A DNA stretch of 64,000 nt from Acanthochlamys bracteata (Eukaryota; Streptophyta; Magnoliopsida; Pandanales; Velloziaceae): positions 3,596,001 to 3,660,000 of the forward strand of contig CM034141.1 of the NCBI GenBank assembly GCA_019914995.1, in the 5' to 3' direction. Shown here piece by piece: positions 10,270 to 22,429 of this stretch; the first letter of the stretch is position 1; every line of letters begins with the position of its first letter. The position numbers and the translations under genes were made by a program. Below the pieces are notes generated by a model that was given only the letters and a program-made list of their open reading frames with translations, was not told the origin of the DNA and searched no databases.

Positions 10270-11645
10270 TGAGAAAAGGGAAGGAACAAGAGCGGGAGTG
10301 CTGGCCGAACAAGTGGAAGAGAGCTAGCACCGGTCTCGTCGGAGCCAGAGGCCGGCGATGAGTTGTCAGACCTGCCTAGGATGCCAGCCATGAAGATACA
10401 CAAGGCTCTACCTCTTAAGGGCACCTGGATGAGGTGCAATTAGTGGATGCAGACAGGGGCGTCTGAATGCAGAACAATGGGTGCCTGGGTACTTTTTGAA
10501 AAAGTACCTTGGCTATAAAATCAGTAACTGGGTGCAATTCTTAGTTTGACAATTAGGAGTTTGATTTCCTTAGGAGTTCTTAGTACTTAACAAAAGTTAG
10601 TGTCTTAGTTAGAATTTCAATTATAACTCTAGGAAGGAAAAGACTTGTAGTGGATTGTAACTCTTCCATTATGAATGAAGAAAGCATGAACAAAATATGG
10701 GCATACAAGTTTTCAGAAAGATACTTAGTTTAGCCCTTAGTTCTAGCCTTCGCATTAGGGGTGGCAATATATGACCCGACTCGAAAATTCAATCCGAGAC
10801 CGATCTATTTAATCAGGATTAGGATTGGAAAATCTGACCGGTATAAATATATATGTTAGGTTAGGGTTGAACAAATTTGACCCGGTTATTAAATGGGTCA
10901 ACCCGGGTTAACCCGAAATTGACCTACCAATCTGAAATCTCATCTTTTGAAGGAATAATTCTTAATTTTTTCTTACCGTATAATAAAATATTGGCAATAA
11001 AAATAATCGATAATAGTTATTTACAAACTATTAAATTATATTATATTTATAATTAATTCTTTCTTTTTATACCTTAATAAAATAGTGTAAGATGAAAATT
11101 ATAATATTATCGAAAGTATTACTATGTAGGTATTTTTAATGACGAATTTAGATTTCGTATAAAGATTTTTATGAAAATTTTGTTAGATAGATATATTTAT
11201 CAAAATTTTTTATCGAAATTATTAATATGTATTTATAATCATAAATTTCAGCTGTTATCATATATTTTTAAAAAATAAAAATAATATATATTTTTTATAT
11301 TGTAAGGACCGATGAAGATATTAAGGAATGCATATTTTGTCGGACATAATTATATCTCGTCAGTAAAAATATCGTGCACTTTCATTCGAACTGATCTTAT
11401 AATTTCACTAAAATTTAAAAATATAAAGTTAATAATTAATAATTTTAATTATTAAATAGGTCGATCCGAATTTGACCCGATTATTAGTAGGTTGGGTTAG
11501 GGTTGACAATTTTGACCCGGATAAATTTATGGATTGGGTTAGGATTGAACGAATTTGACCCGATTATTAAATGGATCGATCCGAAATCGACCCATCAACC
11601 CATATTGCCACCCTCTACTTAGCATTAGTAATTCTAGTTACATCA
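10270..11645 (+). repeat. 3' LTR of the Gypsy element, split by a hAT insertion
   Basis: 10270-10755 and 11618-11645 together match the 5' LTR at 1953-2464. The sequence between is the 862-bp hAT element plus its second target copy. The uninterrupted sister LTR shows what the site looked like before the insertion. Confidence 0.75.
10756..11617. mobile_element. Non-autonomous hAT element, 862 bp
   Basis: Terminal inverted repeats 'taggggtggcaat' and 'attgccaccctcta', flanked by 8-bp copies cttcgcat (10748-10755) and cttagcat (11618-11625), 7 of 8 identical, as hAT transposons make. The sister Gypsy LTR at about 2440-2450 shows the unoccupied site with a single 'cttaccat'. Inside there is no coding frame. 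Both ends carry blocks of 'gacccgattattaaat' and 'gggttagggttgac', the interior is AT-rich. Same length and layout as the copy at 52536. Confidence 0.88.
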
Positions 11646-12500
11646 TCAGTCCGCGTATGTGAAACTTTCCTACTTTCGGCCCATTCAGTTGCATGCTTCG
11701 GTAAGAGTAACCAAACTTCCGAGTAGTTCTTTTGGTTGTGTTTGTAATGATCGAATTCTTTGAAGAGTGGACAATCTGGTTTGTTATTCCAAAAAACAAA
11801 AAATAGTAATAATAATAATTAATTATAACTTTTGGTCACTCTTACATGAAAATATTTTTTAAAAAAAACTTGTCTAGTTTGATTTCAGCACGCCCTAAAG
11901 TGGCTCGGGTAGTGTTCTAGATATCTGGATTCTATGCGTAAAACTGCATGGTTAAAATCGTAGAAGAATTATTTGTTTTTTTTTTTGTTTTTTTGGGCTA
12001 TTGCAATGAGTCTAAGAAGTAGGTGTTAGAGAGCATATATCGTACGGGCACCCCATTAGCAGTCTGATTCCATGGAACTAGACCTCTCTAATTATTTGAA
12101 TAAATTTTAATTTGCTTGGTTTTTTTGGGTTCAATCACGGTATATAGGACAGTATGACAATCATGCCTAAAAACAGTATCACGTAATACTCGTCTTCAAC
12201 CTTCTCGCACGTTATTCTGTAAATCGTTTGGCTGTCACCTTCCATGACATTCTTGCATTCACTTTCAAGCACAATCTCTAGATTCCGGAATATAAGGCCT
12301 CGAACTGTTGTAACTTTTACAATATGACCTAAAGCAAGTTGGTGAAAAGGAATAGCAAAGGCACGTATCAATAGTCCTTAAGAATTTTGAGAAAAATTAG
12401 TATCAGGCGAGACTCGCCCCTAGACTTTGGGGTAAGTTCCATAGGTAGAGGTAACGGAGGAATGAATTCTTAAATGCAAAGGTTGCATGCTCAAATTATG
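11646..12500. other. Non-coding stretch right of the Gypsy element
   Basis: No repeat boundary or gene recognised. A short minus-strand open frame at 12135-12371 (with IFRNLEIVLESECKNVMEGD) has a coding-like composition, but I recognise no family and see no clear splice sites, so it is left uncalled. Confidence 0.35.
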
Positions 12501-12580
12501 AGTACCAACAACAAAAGCTTTAGCATCGGATCCAGATGCAAAAGAAAACACCGAAAAGAATGTCCTGCGTCTTGCACGTG

Positions 12581-12628
12581 ATATTCTAATACACTGAAAA
12601 CTAGATATTCTAATACACTGAAAACTCG
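12581..12628. repeat. Short tandem duplication
   Basis: The 24-base unit 'gatattctaatacactgaaa' plus 'acta' occurs twice in a row. Confidence 0.7.
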
Positions 12629-15600
12629 ACCTCTCAAGACTGCATATTTAACTTGCTTAGATAATAACAGTTTTATCTCCCAAAACAGAGAAAAAATTTC
12701 TGATATATGTGCTGCCTTCAATTGGAACTCAGCTCTCTTGTAAGGTTAAACAACAAACATTGCATCATACATCCACACCTTAAAAAGATGACACTAAAAT
12801 CCCTCCCTGAGGCAATCTTTCCTGATTAGCACTGCGTTACAGATTTCACCGATTCCACTCTGCTTAAAATGGAAATCCCAACATAACAAAGCAGAATGCT
12901 CAGTGTTGCAATTCTCAGCATCGTCACAAAGACTACTTGGCTACAATAAACACTAATAACATCAGCACAACAACCTTATACTGGTGTATAGATAATAACT
13001 AAAAGTAAAATTAGACATGGCATCTTCAAGGAATGACATTCACAGAAAAAGGAAAGCCCCATATGTCATGTTCCACAACATACGCTGTTTAAGTAGCCTA
13101 ACTGCAATATGCAATGATTTTACACAAGCAAACTAACAAATTCAATGCTGGTGTCCTGATGCCTCCTGAGAAATCCAATGCTGTGCAAGGCAATAATCAA
13201 ACTACATGGATTGTTAAACAAGCATATATTCAATAATGTACACTGTATTATGCAATTCGGAACAAAATTGTCTACATCTTGAAACGGTCATAATCCCTGA
13301 GAGACTGACCACATTTACAAAGAATATTACACAATAACAGTACAAGTGAGAGGCAGGGGGCAAGTACAAGAATTTATTAAAAAAAAACTATTACAAACAC
13401 AGAGAGTGACATACGTTATTTGCTCATCATCCATAACCAGTCGCATATATCTGAATCATGCTAGGACCATAATTCTAAAGACAAGGCCTGCCTCCTCCTT
13501 AACTACAGGCTATCATTAAAGTTTACTCCCAACTGCCAAGGGGAAATAATGTTTACATAACATAAAGTGAGAAGTGAAAACAGATATACAAGACCCATGA
13601 AAACAGATTACAAAGCACTGAAAAAGCACATAGGAAAACTAAACTAAGATACATCAGCTCATCTTCCAAAACTGGTCCAAATATGTAATTGAACTTTTCT
13701 GGGGCATAACTCTAAAAGACAAGGCCTCGAACACCTCAATCCTATATCCAACACTATTGACCTAGCATTACAGCTTTCTTCATTAATTAAACTACTTTAC
13801 AACATGTCAAACTTGAAACCAAACTAAAACACTAATTACATTCTATAACATTTAGTGCTTTTGACAGGGTGAACTAGGAATCGCTCATTACGAAGTTATT
13901 GACTGAAATGGTGCCACATTTGCTTTTTGAAGACACCCACGTAACCACCCATATCATCAAGATGATAAGCAAAGCAATACAGTAGGAAGAAAAGGTTCAA
14001 TTCATGTCCTTCGCTGAGCATCTGAAGTGGAACGCTCAACAAGATTAGCATCATGAAAAAGAAAATGAGAAGATTATAGGAAACAGTTTCAAAACATAAA
14101 TTTATTCACATTAACAGTAGTTTCCTTTGCCTACGCAAAGTGGATCACACAAAACACACTGCGGAAAATGAAAAAGGAAATAAATGCTTCAAAAAGGAAG
14201 GGGGTAAGGGGAAAACTAAAACCGTCTTCAGAACGGAGAGCACTTCACCTCAAAACCATTAAAAAGAATATACTGAGAAAAACAGGTCCAATAGCAAGCT
14301 CCTCCAAGTCGATATTATAAATTTCTAACTTACTATCTCCACCTAAATCCTTCGGACAAGTAGTATAAGAGTTATATATCATCTTCCACAAATCAGTACT
14401 TCCGCCTGCTTCCTCCTAAAACCTCAACCAAGAAGGAAAACAACAGTTGTTTAATCTTCCACAAATCATCCTACTGCCTCCTCCTAGTATGAGTTCTACT
14501 AGATAGTAAATAAAAAAAAATAGATTTTCAATAACATCTCACCATATGTTGTATTGACAATTAAAGAGCCCTTAATAAAAGCACACCTTATACAATATTA
14601 TATCCTTTATCTTCCATTGCATCACAAGGTTTGGCAACAAAAGAACTAATTTTCACTCTCCCTATTTTACTTGTACTTTTAGAAACATCACAATGTACCA
14701 AGGAAACAAAGCACTAATAAGCATTTTACATCTTGAATATGCCCCAATTTCAATCTAAATCAGTTAGCGCAATACACGACATTGCTATGATAATGTCTGA
14801 GCAAGGAGTTTGCAGTGCAACCTTTAATGGGAAAGACTTAGTCCAACAACCATTATAATCTCATTACTGCAATCGTAATAATAGATTTCAATGGTCGAAC
14901 AGAGTTTGTTCTCAATGCCTACGAAAGTTGCATTTAATCCAACCAAAACATCTGCTTAGATTTGAATATGCAGTAATCCATGTTAATGCAAACCAAACTC
15001 ACTTACATGAATATCATCTAGGAAGAGGGTCACCATTTCATACATTCTGTTATTCCATATATATGGTTAAGAATCTACTATGTTATCACTCTTCACTGAA
15101 GACACAGTAGTGACACAACTACTTCCTAAACCCAAAACCCGATGAAAAAAATTTTTCAAAGAAAACCTCAAAACAGATCACCAAATCTACTTCTGAAAAA
15201 TATGTTCTTTGCTCAGATAATTAATCTTACATTATCTTCTAATTGCGGTTTTAAGTTCTAACACATTTTACAACCGCAATAACTTTCTATCCGATTACAG
15301 CAAAATACATAGTTATTTCAGCAGATGAACCCACGAAATCCCTTTAAAATATACATTTACATAATTACAAGCCCTCAAAAGGAAGAAAACCAAAACAAAT
15401 CCAGGCTAGCATGATATGACCTTAAGACAAATGAAAAAACAAGTATGCGTCCTTGAAAATGCTGCTTCCATAGGAAGCCGAAGGAATTTGGACAGTTTAT
15501 AACTACTCTATGAAGACAACAGTGCAAACTGCAGACAACTAGCACCAATGCCATTGAATCCAATACGATAGGGCCCTAAAGCTAACAGTTACAAAAGCAA

Positions 15601-16125
15601 GAAAACTATCAAAACAAAGCTACAAACACAAATTCACAGAAACACAACACACAGCTAAAACGATCATGGAATTCAACAGCCAATAAAAGTAACACAAAGT
15701 TCAGCAAAACAATCCATCACATGAAGCAAAACATACCCCAAAAAATAAAAAATAAATTAAAAGAAAACAAAAATACAAAAAAAGGGTACATTAAACCAGC
15801 TAGTAGTGTCAACAAACTGTACGAAGTTGATTACCTTACTAAGTCAGATTTACCTACTTCCTTAATTAAAATAGATAAAATAGGTATCAAGTCATCCATC
15901 AGTTTCCAACATGCCAAAATTATCAAACACAAGTTACAAAATACCACCAAGTATCCAGTATAAACACAAGCAACAGAATTAAAGACTCACTTCTTAAGCT
16001 GGAAGCTATAAGATACCCTGCAAGCATCGCTGCAAGGATAAGGTCAACGGTGTTCTGGAGCTCCACATAACAAGACATGACCCACTGCTTAAACACAGAC
16101 ATATTCATCAGAAATGATGTCCACT
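12629..16125 (-). other. Long non-coding region downstream of the CFIm-like gene, possible 3' UTR with introns
   Basis: No open frame of note. Just past the gene's stop codon there is a donor-like 'aagaa|gtgagt' (cut near 15990, minus strand), so the 3' UTR may be spliced. Pieces such as the minus-strand acceptor-like 'ttccacttcag' near 14027 could belong to untranslated exons. A diverged local duplication is seen (13420-13530 versus 13650-13760, sharing 'taaagacaaggcct'). Polyadenylation position cannot be fixed by eye. Confidence 0.35.
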
Positions 16126-17871
16126 TCATTCAGGTGATATTCGGCGTCTTTTTGAGTGCTCCACCTCCCTTGATTTGCTACGAGCCCTAGACGATGATCG
16201 TCCTCTGTCCCATTCATCATCACGTTCAGAGTCCCTGTGATCCCTGTGCCGATAGTAGTCACCATGCCTGTCCCTGTCATCACGGTACCGATCACGCTCT
16301 CTGTCCCTATCCCTTTCTCTCTCCCTTTCCCTATCCCTTTCCCTGTCCCTATCCCTATCCCTCTCCCTCTCCCAATCACGCTCCCTATCACAAGCCATTT
16401 CTCGGTCTCTGCCCATCTCCCTTTCACCATGATGCTTCCTGTCTGACAGATCATGCCCGGGACCAATATCCTTCTCCCTCTCATGCCTCCTGTCTGAAGC
16501 ACCAGACCAGTCCCTATCTGCAACCCTTTCCTTCCCATGGCTTGCTTCTCCATACTGCTGGTCAGACGCCGCATCCTCACCGTAGCTTGACTGTTCCTCT
16601 CCACCCCATCCACCCATGTTGGGATCAGACCACATACCCACACTGCCAGGCAGCATGCCCCTACCAAAGAAAGCAGGATTAACATGTGGAGCCACAACCG
16701 GCGGGAATGATGGCAACATTCCTGGGAAGGGATTAGCTGGGCCTGCAGGAAACCCACCATATGCAGCACCCATCCTCCCCATGGCACCATATCCAGCTGC
16801 TGGGTCAAACCCCTGCATTCCCATTGGGGGAACAATAGGTGGCGGCACAACCATCCCTCCATTCCCCATAAGGCCCCGAACCGCACCAACAGGCCCCATC
16901 CGGTTCCGCATATTCCCCATCGGTCCCCGATTAGCCATACCCCCTCCAACACCACCGCTACCACCTCCACGTCCCCAGTTACCACCACCACCGCCGCGGC
17001 CAAAATTGCCCCCAACCTGAACTCCACCTCCGGCCCGTCCTTTCTGTCCCTGACCCTGCTGCTGCTGTGCCTGCTGCTGTGACGCAGGCTGGTTGCGGTT
17101 AACCTGTGCCTCACCCATTCGCCGTACACCATATGGTGAAGCAAAGGCAACAACACAAGGGCGACCATAGAAGAGATGACCATTCATCCTGTCCTTGCAC
17201 GCTACCGCTGCAGCAGGGTCATAGAAATCTACCTGTGCATAACCCTTTGATTTCCCGCTGGCCTTCTCGTCAAAAAACCTGACCTCTTTCACCTGCCCGT
17301 ACTTGCACAGCTCAGCTTCCAGATCAGAATCAGTTGTCCACCAGTGAAGCTCACCGACGAAAAGCGTAGTACCTCCACTACCTCCGCCGTTAACGTTGAC
17401 AGTTAGCAGGCCGCCAGAGTCCGAATCCATCGCCGAAAGGCGAATATTGGAGGGTTGAACGACCGGTGGGGCCATCGGGAGCGGCGGTGGTGGGTGGAAC
17501 TGAGACGCAGAGTTGTTAGATTGGGGCCCCCCGGGGATCTGGAATTGTTGCTGTTGTTTAATTGCTGCCGGTGGCCGATGAACGGGAGCTGATGGAGCGG
17601 GAGCAGCAGGAGAGGGATCAACACGTCTAGGTGGCAGAGGAGGATCTAGACCGACACGGGTCGGCTGGGGCTGAGGCGGCGAAGGTAAGGATTGTTGTTG
17701 TTGTTGGTGTTGGTGCTGCTGAGATGGTTGTTGTTTGTCTTGGAGAGTCTGGAGAAAACTTTCGCCGACATTGACATCATTATAGAGATCATCGAAGTCA
17801 TCGTCCTCGCCGTAGTACTGATCTTCGTCTTGGACGGCGGAGATCGGCTCGCCGCCGCCGCCGTGATCCAT
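16126..17871 (-). CDS. CPSF6/CFIm59-68-like RNA-binding protein (cleavage factor I large subunit)
   Basis: One uninterrupted frame of 581 residues. Residues 1-45 are acidic ([23 protein letters not shown]), 46-140 are Gln/Pro-rich, and 168-246 form one RRM with RNP2 LFVGEL and RNP1 KGYAQVDF. About 275-360 is Gly/Met-rich, 360-450 Pro/Gly-rich, and 470-581 is a long Arg/Asp/Glu charged tail ending in [21 protein letters not shown]-like sequence. This layout matches the plant proteins related to mammalian CFIm68/CPSF6 (Arabidopsis At1g13190 and At5g55670). These pair with the 25-kDa subunit to choose poly(A) sites in nuclear pre-mRNA. Length is close to the family norm. The start is the first ATG after a pyrimidine/A-rich 5' UTR and gives the conserved acidic N terminus. 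The gene is intronless in its coding part. No close functional neighbours; it is flanked by non-coding DNA. Confidence 0.93.
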   Translation of the reverse strand: MDHGGGGEPISAVQDEDQYYGEDDDFDDLYNDVNVGESFLQTLQDKQQPSQQHQHQQQQQSLPSPPQPQPTRVGLDPPLPPRRVDPSPAAPAPSAPVHRPPAAIKQQQQFQIPGGPQSNNSASQFHPPPPLPMAPPVVQPSNIRLSAMDSDSGGLLTVNVNGGGSGGTTLFVGELHWWTTDSDLEAELCKYGQVKEVRFFDEKASGKSKGYAQVDFYDPAAAVACKDRMNGHLFYGRPCVVAFASPYGVRRMGEAQVNRNQPASQQQAQQQQGQGQKGRAGGGVQVGGNFGRGGGGGNWGRGGGSGGVGGGMANRGPMGNMRNRMGPVGAVRGLMGNGGMVVPPPIVPPMGMQGFDPAAGYGAMGRMGAAYGGFPAGPANPFPGMLPSFPPVVAPHVNPAFFGRGMLPGSVGMWSDPNMGGWGGEEQSSYGEDAASDQQYGEASHGKERVADRDWSGASDRRHEREKDIGPGHDLSDRKHHGEREMGRDREMACDRERDWERERDRDRDRERDRERERERDRDRERDRYRDDRDRHGDYYRHRDHRDSERDDEWDRGRSSSRARSKSREVEHSKRRRISPE

Positions 17872-18080
17872 TTCTGTGTGTTATGGTTTCGTTTGGTTTG
17901 GTTGGGATTTGGAAAGAAAAGAAACCCTAACCTTCCGTTTACTGGCTTGCTTTTGCTCTGAGTTGAGGAGGAGGAGCTTGGTTGGTTTTGTTCTCCTTAG
18001 ATCGGATTCAGATTGAGATCGGGAATGAAATACAGGAGTCTCGCTCGACTCTGGTCGTCCAATATTGTTTGCGTTCCACA
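17872..18080 (-). promoter_or_regulatory. 5' UTR and likely proximal promoter of the CFIm-like gene, with a telo-box
   Basis: The stretch is C/A/T-rich on the gene strand, typical of a plant 5' UTR. At 17922-17930 'aaaccctaa' is a perfect telo-box, a motif known from promoters and leaders of plant translation and RNA-processing genes. No clear TATA box was found. A hAT relic begins at 18108, so the upstream control region is probably short. Confidence 0.5.
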
Positions 18081-18107
18081 AGCTTAGACTACAAAAGGTC
18101 CGTTTGG

Positions 18108-18637
18108 TAGGGATAGCATAGTCCGACCAGCGAATTCAATTCAAAATTAAAAATCAGATTTAGATTTGATTTTAATCTAGTTTGAATCAGTTTTAGATCC
18201 ATTTTTTTTATTGACTCAATAAATTAAATAATTTTGATTGATCTACAAGTGATCCATTTAATTCGTACAATTATTTTGTAACATATATTATCTAATAATT
18301 AGAAATATTTAAAACAATTAAAATTATTTACTTTTATATTAATTTTATTGTGTATGATAAATATCTTACTTAATTTATATATTTTATAAAATTTAATATT
18401 TTTTTGTCTTAGATATATAATACCTAATAATTTTCAACTATTATTTTTAGGAATTAATTTTTATGATTCTCATTTCAATAATTATTATTATATAGGACAA
18501 TCTGAGTTTTGATTCAGTTACTAAATAGGTTAACAAAGTTGGTAATATTTGATTCATAGAACTATATATTTTGGGTTAGGATTAAGCGCTTTTGATATGA
18601 TTATTATGTGGATCGATCTGAATCATTGCCGCCCCTA
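18108..18637. mobile_element. Degenerate hAT-type non-autonomous element, about 530 bp
   Basis: Right end 'attgccgccccta' and inner blocks 'ttgggttaggattaagc' and 'ggatcgatctgaat' match the 862-bp family. The left end 'tagggatagcata' is a decayed terminal repeat. Flanking 8-mers ccgtttgg and ccatttac agree at 5 of 8 bases, consistent with an old insertion. It lies just upstream of the CFIm-like gene. Confidence 0.6.
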
Positions 18638-20801
18638 CCATTTACGATGCGCTTAATAAAAATTATTCTTTTCTAAATAAAGTTGAATGAAAATTTTCTT
18701 CCAAATAAAATAAGTATTTAAGTAACTAAATATCTATAAATTACAAAAGCTATTTTTATTATTTTTCATATATAATTTAATTATATTAATCTTTATTACT
18801 TTAATATACTTCAAAGTTAATATTAAATTTATTGGAAATTCATTTTTAGATTATAAATTTTGTCCAAAATTGAGAAACACATGTTTGTTCTAAGTAAGTA
18901 ATGCTTATATTATTTTTACATAAGCCGTAATAAATTACTTATAAGCAGCTTTATTATTTTAAATTCTATATACAAGATTTTATACTTTTATTTTTAAAAA
19001 AATTAGAGCTTATTTGTAAAAACTTTCTAAAATACTGTTGGTGCTTATTGGGCTTGCAAGTCCAAATAACATCAAACACAATCTGTATTAGATAGACCAG
19101 ATGGATAGACTCGTTTCTAAAAGCTAACAAACTATAAGGATAATATTTTAATATTTGTGTTTGAATCATTAAGATATAATTACATATTATATGGTATTGT
19201 AAATTAATGCAATTTAGAATTTCCACAGTAAATACTTTGTAAGATGAGTATTTTGAACATACTATGTTAAACTATAAGGTGCATTATTTTGGCATTAAAA
19301 TTACAATTACAATTTTTATTACATAATATATAAATAATATATATATCTATATATATTATACAACTATAATAATATGTCATAACTTCTATTATATATACAC
19401 TATTATTACAAAATTACAATATTAAAATATAATTTTTAGTACATGATCTAAATATTTAAAAATATTGTTTCTTTTTTAAATAACTTTTTTCGTAATTTAT
19501 AAAGTTTATGCTACGAAATAAATCCAAATTTTTAAATTTTTTTCTTGAGACAAAAATAGATCTAATTTTTAGTTAATCAAATTATCAATTACGATTTCTC
19601 ATATATCTTTTTAATACTTTTTCATCATGTTAAAAAAACAGCATTATAAATACCAAACATTTTACCTATCAGTTGCAAATCATTTCACAACTATAATAAT
19701 ATAATTACAATCTTCATTACACAACATATACACAACTATAATGTATTACAACACTATAAATACAATATTTTAATATTATATATTATACTATACAATATTT
19801 TTTCCACAAAATATATATATTTCATTTTTAATTCACAACTACAATAATATAACTATAATTTTCACCGCACAATCATATATTTTATATTTATATTACACAA
19901 ATGCAATAACACTTTATAATTTCTACTACAATGTAATACATTGTATAATATATATTGCCATCGGAGATGCCGACTCGCCAGATTGCTGCGAAAGCTAGGT
20001 TTCAAACATATGGGGATATTTAAATAGTGAAAAAGAGCAGCAATAGTAACATAGCGCAACGGAGGTGACGGTGAAGCCAAAAGCAAACACTAGTTGTCGG
20101 AGATGACCAAAATGGCGGTGGCACAACAAACTAGCTAAACGAATAGCAAACTGGTGATCTACTACATGGGGCACATCCAATAATAGTAGTATTCAAAGGT
20201 AAACATACATTTTCCATTAGGAAAAAAAGTCATGTATTCATTTCATGCAGAAGCGTGCTAGAATATCATTTAGTAGGAGTTATAAATGCACAAATCATAT
20301 GTCCTACCCTACGGAACCCCATAACAGGCATACAAGTTAGAAGAAGACAAGATACTATTATTGGAGCCGAATAAAGGCTTCAAAATATGAGTTCAACACT
20401 ATCACATCAAATCCACAGGAAGAAGGCTACTAAAACAACCACCAACAAGCCTCATCCTATGAGGTTAATTCAGCTACGTGATCCACAAAAGTCGTAAAAG
20501 GCTAATGCCACAAATAAATAAGATGAGTATGAAGACCAACATCATGCAAGTAAAAGTAAATTTGCTGTTGGTTGGACATAGAACAACAAAGTCTGAAATT
20601 ATATTATATTCCATCAAAAAGAAATATATATTGTAATGTCAAGATAAATTATGCAGTGATGAAAGAATTTAGTTCACAGACTTCCAAAATTATGGGAAAT
20701 CCAATTATATTAGTAATTATGCCAAAGGAAAAAAACTTTAGGAATTGTGCTTATGCATCTACTTTTGCTACGAAATAAACTATCTAAAAGACGAAGTATC
20801 T
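18638..20801. other. AT-rich intergenic DNA
   Basis: Very AT-rich. Between about 19260 and 19940 there are repeated phrases of the kind 'cacaactataataatataa' with 'ttacacaacatat', a degenerate repeat with no fixed period I can measure. At 20108-20140 a short block 'atgaccaaaatggcggtggc' followed by 'acaacaaactagct' matches the 5' part of the two synthase pseudogene copies near 22207 and 43650. No gene seen. Confidence 0.45.
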
Positions 20802-21218
20802 AGAAGTGGCAAATCGGGTTTCTGAGTCGATTCCGAGTCGATTCATATAATAACCGGGTCAAATTTAGATCAACTCATTTATTAATTAAAATTATTAAAA
20901 TAAAAATTATAAATATTAGTTTCTAATAATAATATATAAAAATTATTAATTATGATATATCTAAAATAAAAAATATTAATTTTGATAAAATTTATAAATT
21001 AAGTAAAATTTAGTAAAATTAAGATAAGTTAAGAAATATATATATACAAATCAAATTCAATTTAATTGTTCTCTAATTATTAAATAATATATATTATATA
21101 AATAGTTACACGGGTTAAACGGGTTAATTTCGGTCAATCCGAATCCGATCCGAACTCGACCTTTTCGGGTCAGTTTTTCGGGTCGAATTTTTGGATCAAA
21201 TCGAAAATTGCCACCCCA
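20802..21218. mobile_element. Non-autonomous hAT element, 417 bp
   Basis: Ends 'agaagtggcaaat' and 'attgccacccca' are flanked by a perfect 8-bp duplication 'aagtatct' (20794-20801 and 21219-21226). Inner blocks such as 'taaccgggtcaaatttag' and 'cgggttaatttcgg' place it in the same family as the 862-bp elements, but the middle is shorter. No coding capacity. Confidence 0.87.
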
Positions 21219-21384
21219 AAGTATCTATCTCTATTAAATACTAACTCAGAAATTGCTGCTCCATATATTAGGGGAGAGCAGAGAGCAAAAGCTAAAAACC
21301 GATAAATGCGTCTTATGATGAGAACATAGCTTATACAAATATAGATTTAAAAAGAAAATTCATCTACCATATAGGAGGACTACA
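21219..21384. other. Short spacer
   Basis: No feature seen between the hAT element and the duplicated segment. Confidence 0.4.
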
Positions 21385-21745
21385 CAGAACAAACATAATT
21401 GCATCTGCATACAACTTCAATCACTAACCTAATCTGGAACTCCTAATCTGCAATGACCTTGATCTGCACCTAATGGTTAAAATGGTAACTCATCTCAATA
21501 GTGAAACAAGTTAACTAACCATCTAATTGTACAATAGTTGCAAATAGCCCCAACTATGATGACATTAATTTGGTTGAACATCTAAAATAAAACCAATTTC
21601 TGGAGCAATGAGCAAGCCACAGAAGTGAGAAACACACACTAGTCAACTAATCTATAATCTAACACATGGAAGAATACAATTAAGTAAACAGAGTAGCATC
21701 AGTGAAGGGAGGGCGAGAAATGGAGAGATATGGTGAAAGCCAAAC

Positions 21746-22042
21746 CTTGCGAAGCGGGTGATCCTTCGGAAGGAAGCTAATGACGGTTTTGCCATAGACT
21801 TCGCAGGTTGAGAAGTGGATCAGACTCTTGCCATTCTCCGAACACCTGTGAGCCATTAGCTCAGCTGAGTGTTTTTAGCTCTTTATTGGTTATTCGTTCA
21901 TTCAAGTTTCTCAAAGCTGTAAGGATTGAAAGCGGAAAAAGGTATACTTACGATGGGGAGCGCTGATGAAATTGCTGTAGATAGTGTCGAGTGGGCGGGT
22001 GTTGTAGTTTGTAGGAGTGCAAATTGCGGTAGGGTTGATAGT
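21746..22042 (-). pseudogene. UDP-D-apiose/UDP-D-xylose synthase (AXS) pseudogene fragment, copy 1
   Basis: Two exon relics on the minus strand. 21952-22042 follows an intact acceptor 'aatgcag', reads TINPTAICTPTNYNTRPLDTIYSNFISAPH and is followed by donor gtaagt. It matches family sequence TINLAAICTPADYNTRPLDTIYSNFIDALP. 21746-21845 reads SENGKSLIHFSTCEVYGKTV.SFLPKDHPLRK after an acceptor 'cacag', with donor gtttgg. AXS converts UDP-glucuronate to UDP-apiose and UDP-xylose in the cytosol, for the RG-II pectin side chain. About 8 bases are missing at the start of the second exon compared with copy 2, which shifts the frame. The upstream exon with the Rossmann GAGGFIG motif and all later exons are absent. 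Upstream on the same strand an unrelated frame starts MASERASLLCRRHFGH. It cannot make the enzyme. Confidence 0.85.
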
Positions 22043-22429
22043 CTGCATTATGTCAAACCAATAAAGGGGTGACGAATCGAATACATGAATGAGACTGATC
22101 GAATAAACCTAGCGGTTGAAAGTATAATGCAAATGCATAAAACAGATAACTCGAGAACTGAAGTTGGATCACAGATGAGATTTGCAGTCTTGTGAGTCCC
22201 TTGAGCCATGACCAAAATGGCGGCGGCATAACAAACTAGCTCGTTCCGACGCCATTGACAGAGGAGAATGCTTCAGCAAGGCAAGGAGATGGTTTTCCAC
22301 ATCTCCACGTGGCCAATTTGCTGGCTGAGGGGCACCAGCGAACTTTAGGATTTTCACAGCAGTTAGACTCAGCTCAAAAGGGCTTACAGGAAGAAGGAGA
22401 AGGATGCTGGAGATGGGAGAGGAAGCAAT

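Larger units (their letters stand above)
1953..11645 (+). mobile_element. Ty3/Gypsy LTR retrotransposon, old, internally deleted, host of two nested insertions (fossil)
   Basis: Two related direct repeats of about 510 bp (1953-2464, and 10270-11645 minus a nested element) bracket Gypsy coding relics in gag-protease-integrase order. A methionine-tRNA-like primer site follows the first LTR (2468-2479, 10 of 12 match to the plant iMet complement). The reverse transcriptase and RNase H segment is not seen, and integrase relics run almost straight into the 3' LTR, so large internal parts are gone. The frames are broken many times. A hand comparison of about 180 bp of the two LTRs gives 9-10% difference, a few million years at a commonly used plant rate. 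A Copia element (2801-8042) and a hAT element (10756-11625) sit inside it. Confidence 0.8.

Noticed and set aside
16089-17183. Open frames overlapping the CFIm-like gene in other frames and on the opposite strand (Pro/His-rich, Gly/Trp-rich)
   Set aside because: They are read-through of the low-complexity Arg/Asp and Gly/Pro coding sequence. Only the 581-residue frame shows an RRM with RNP motifs.
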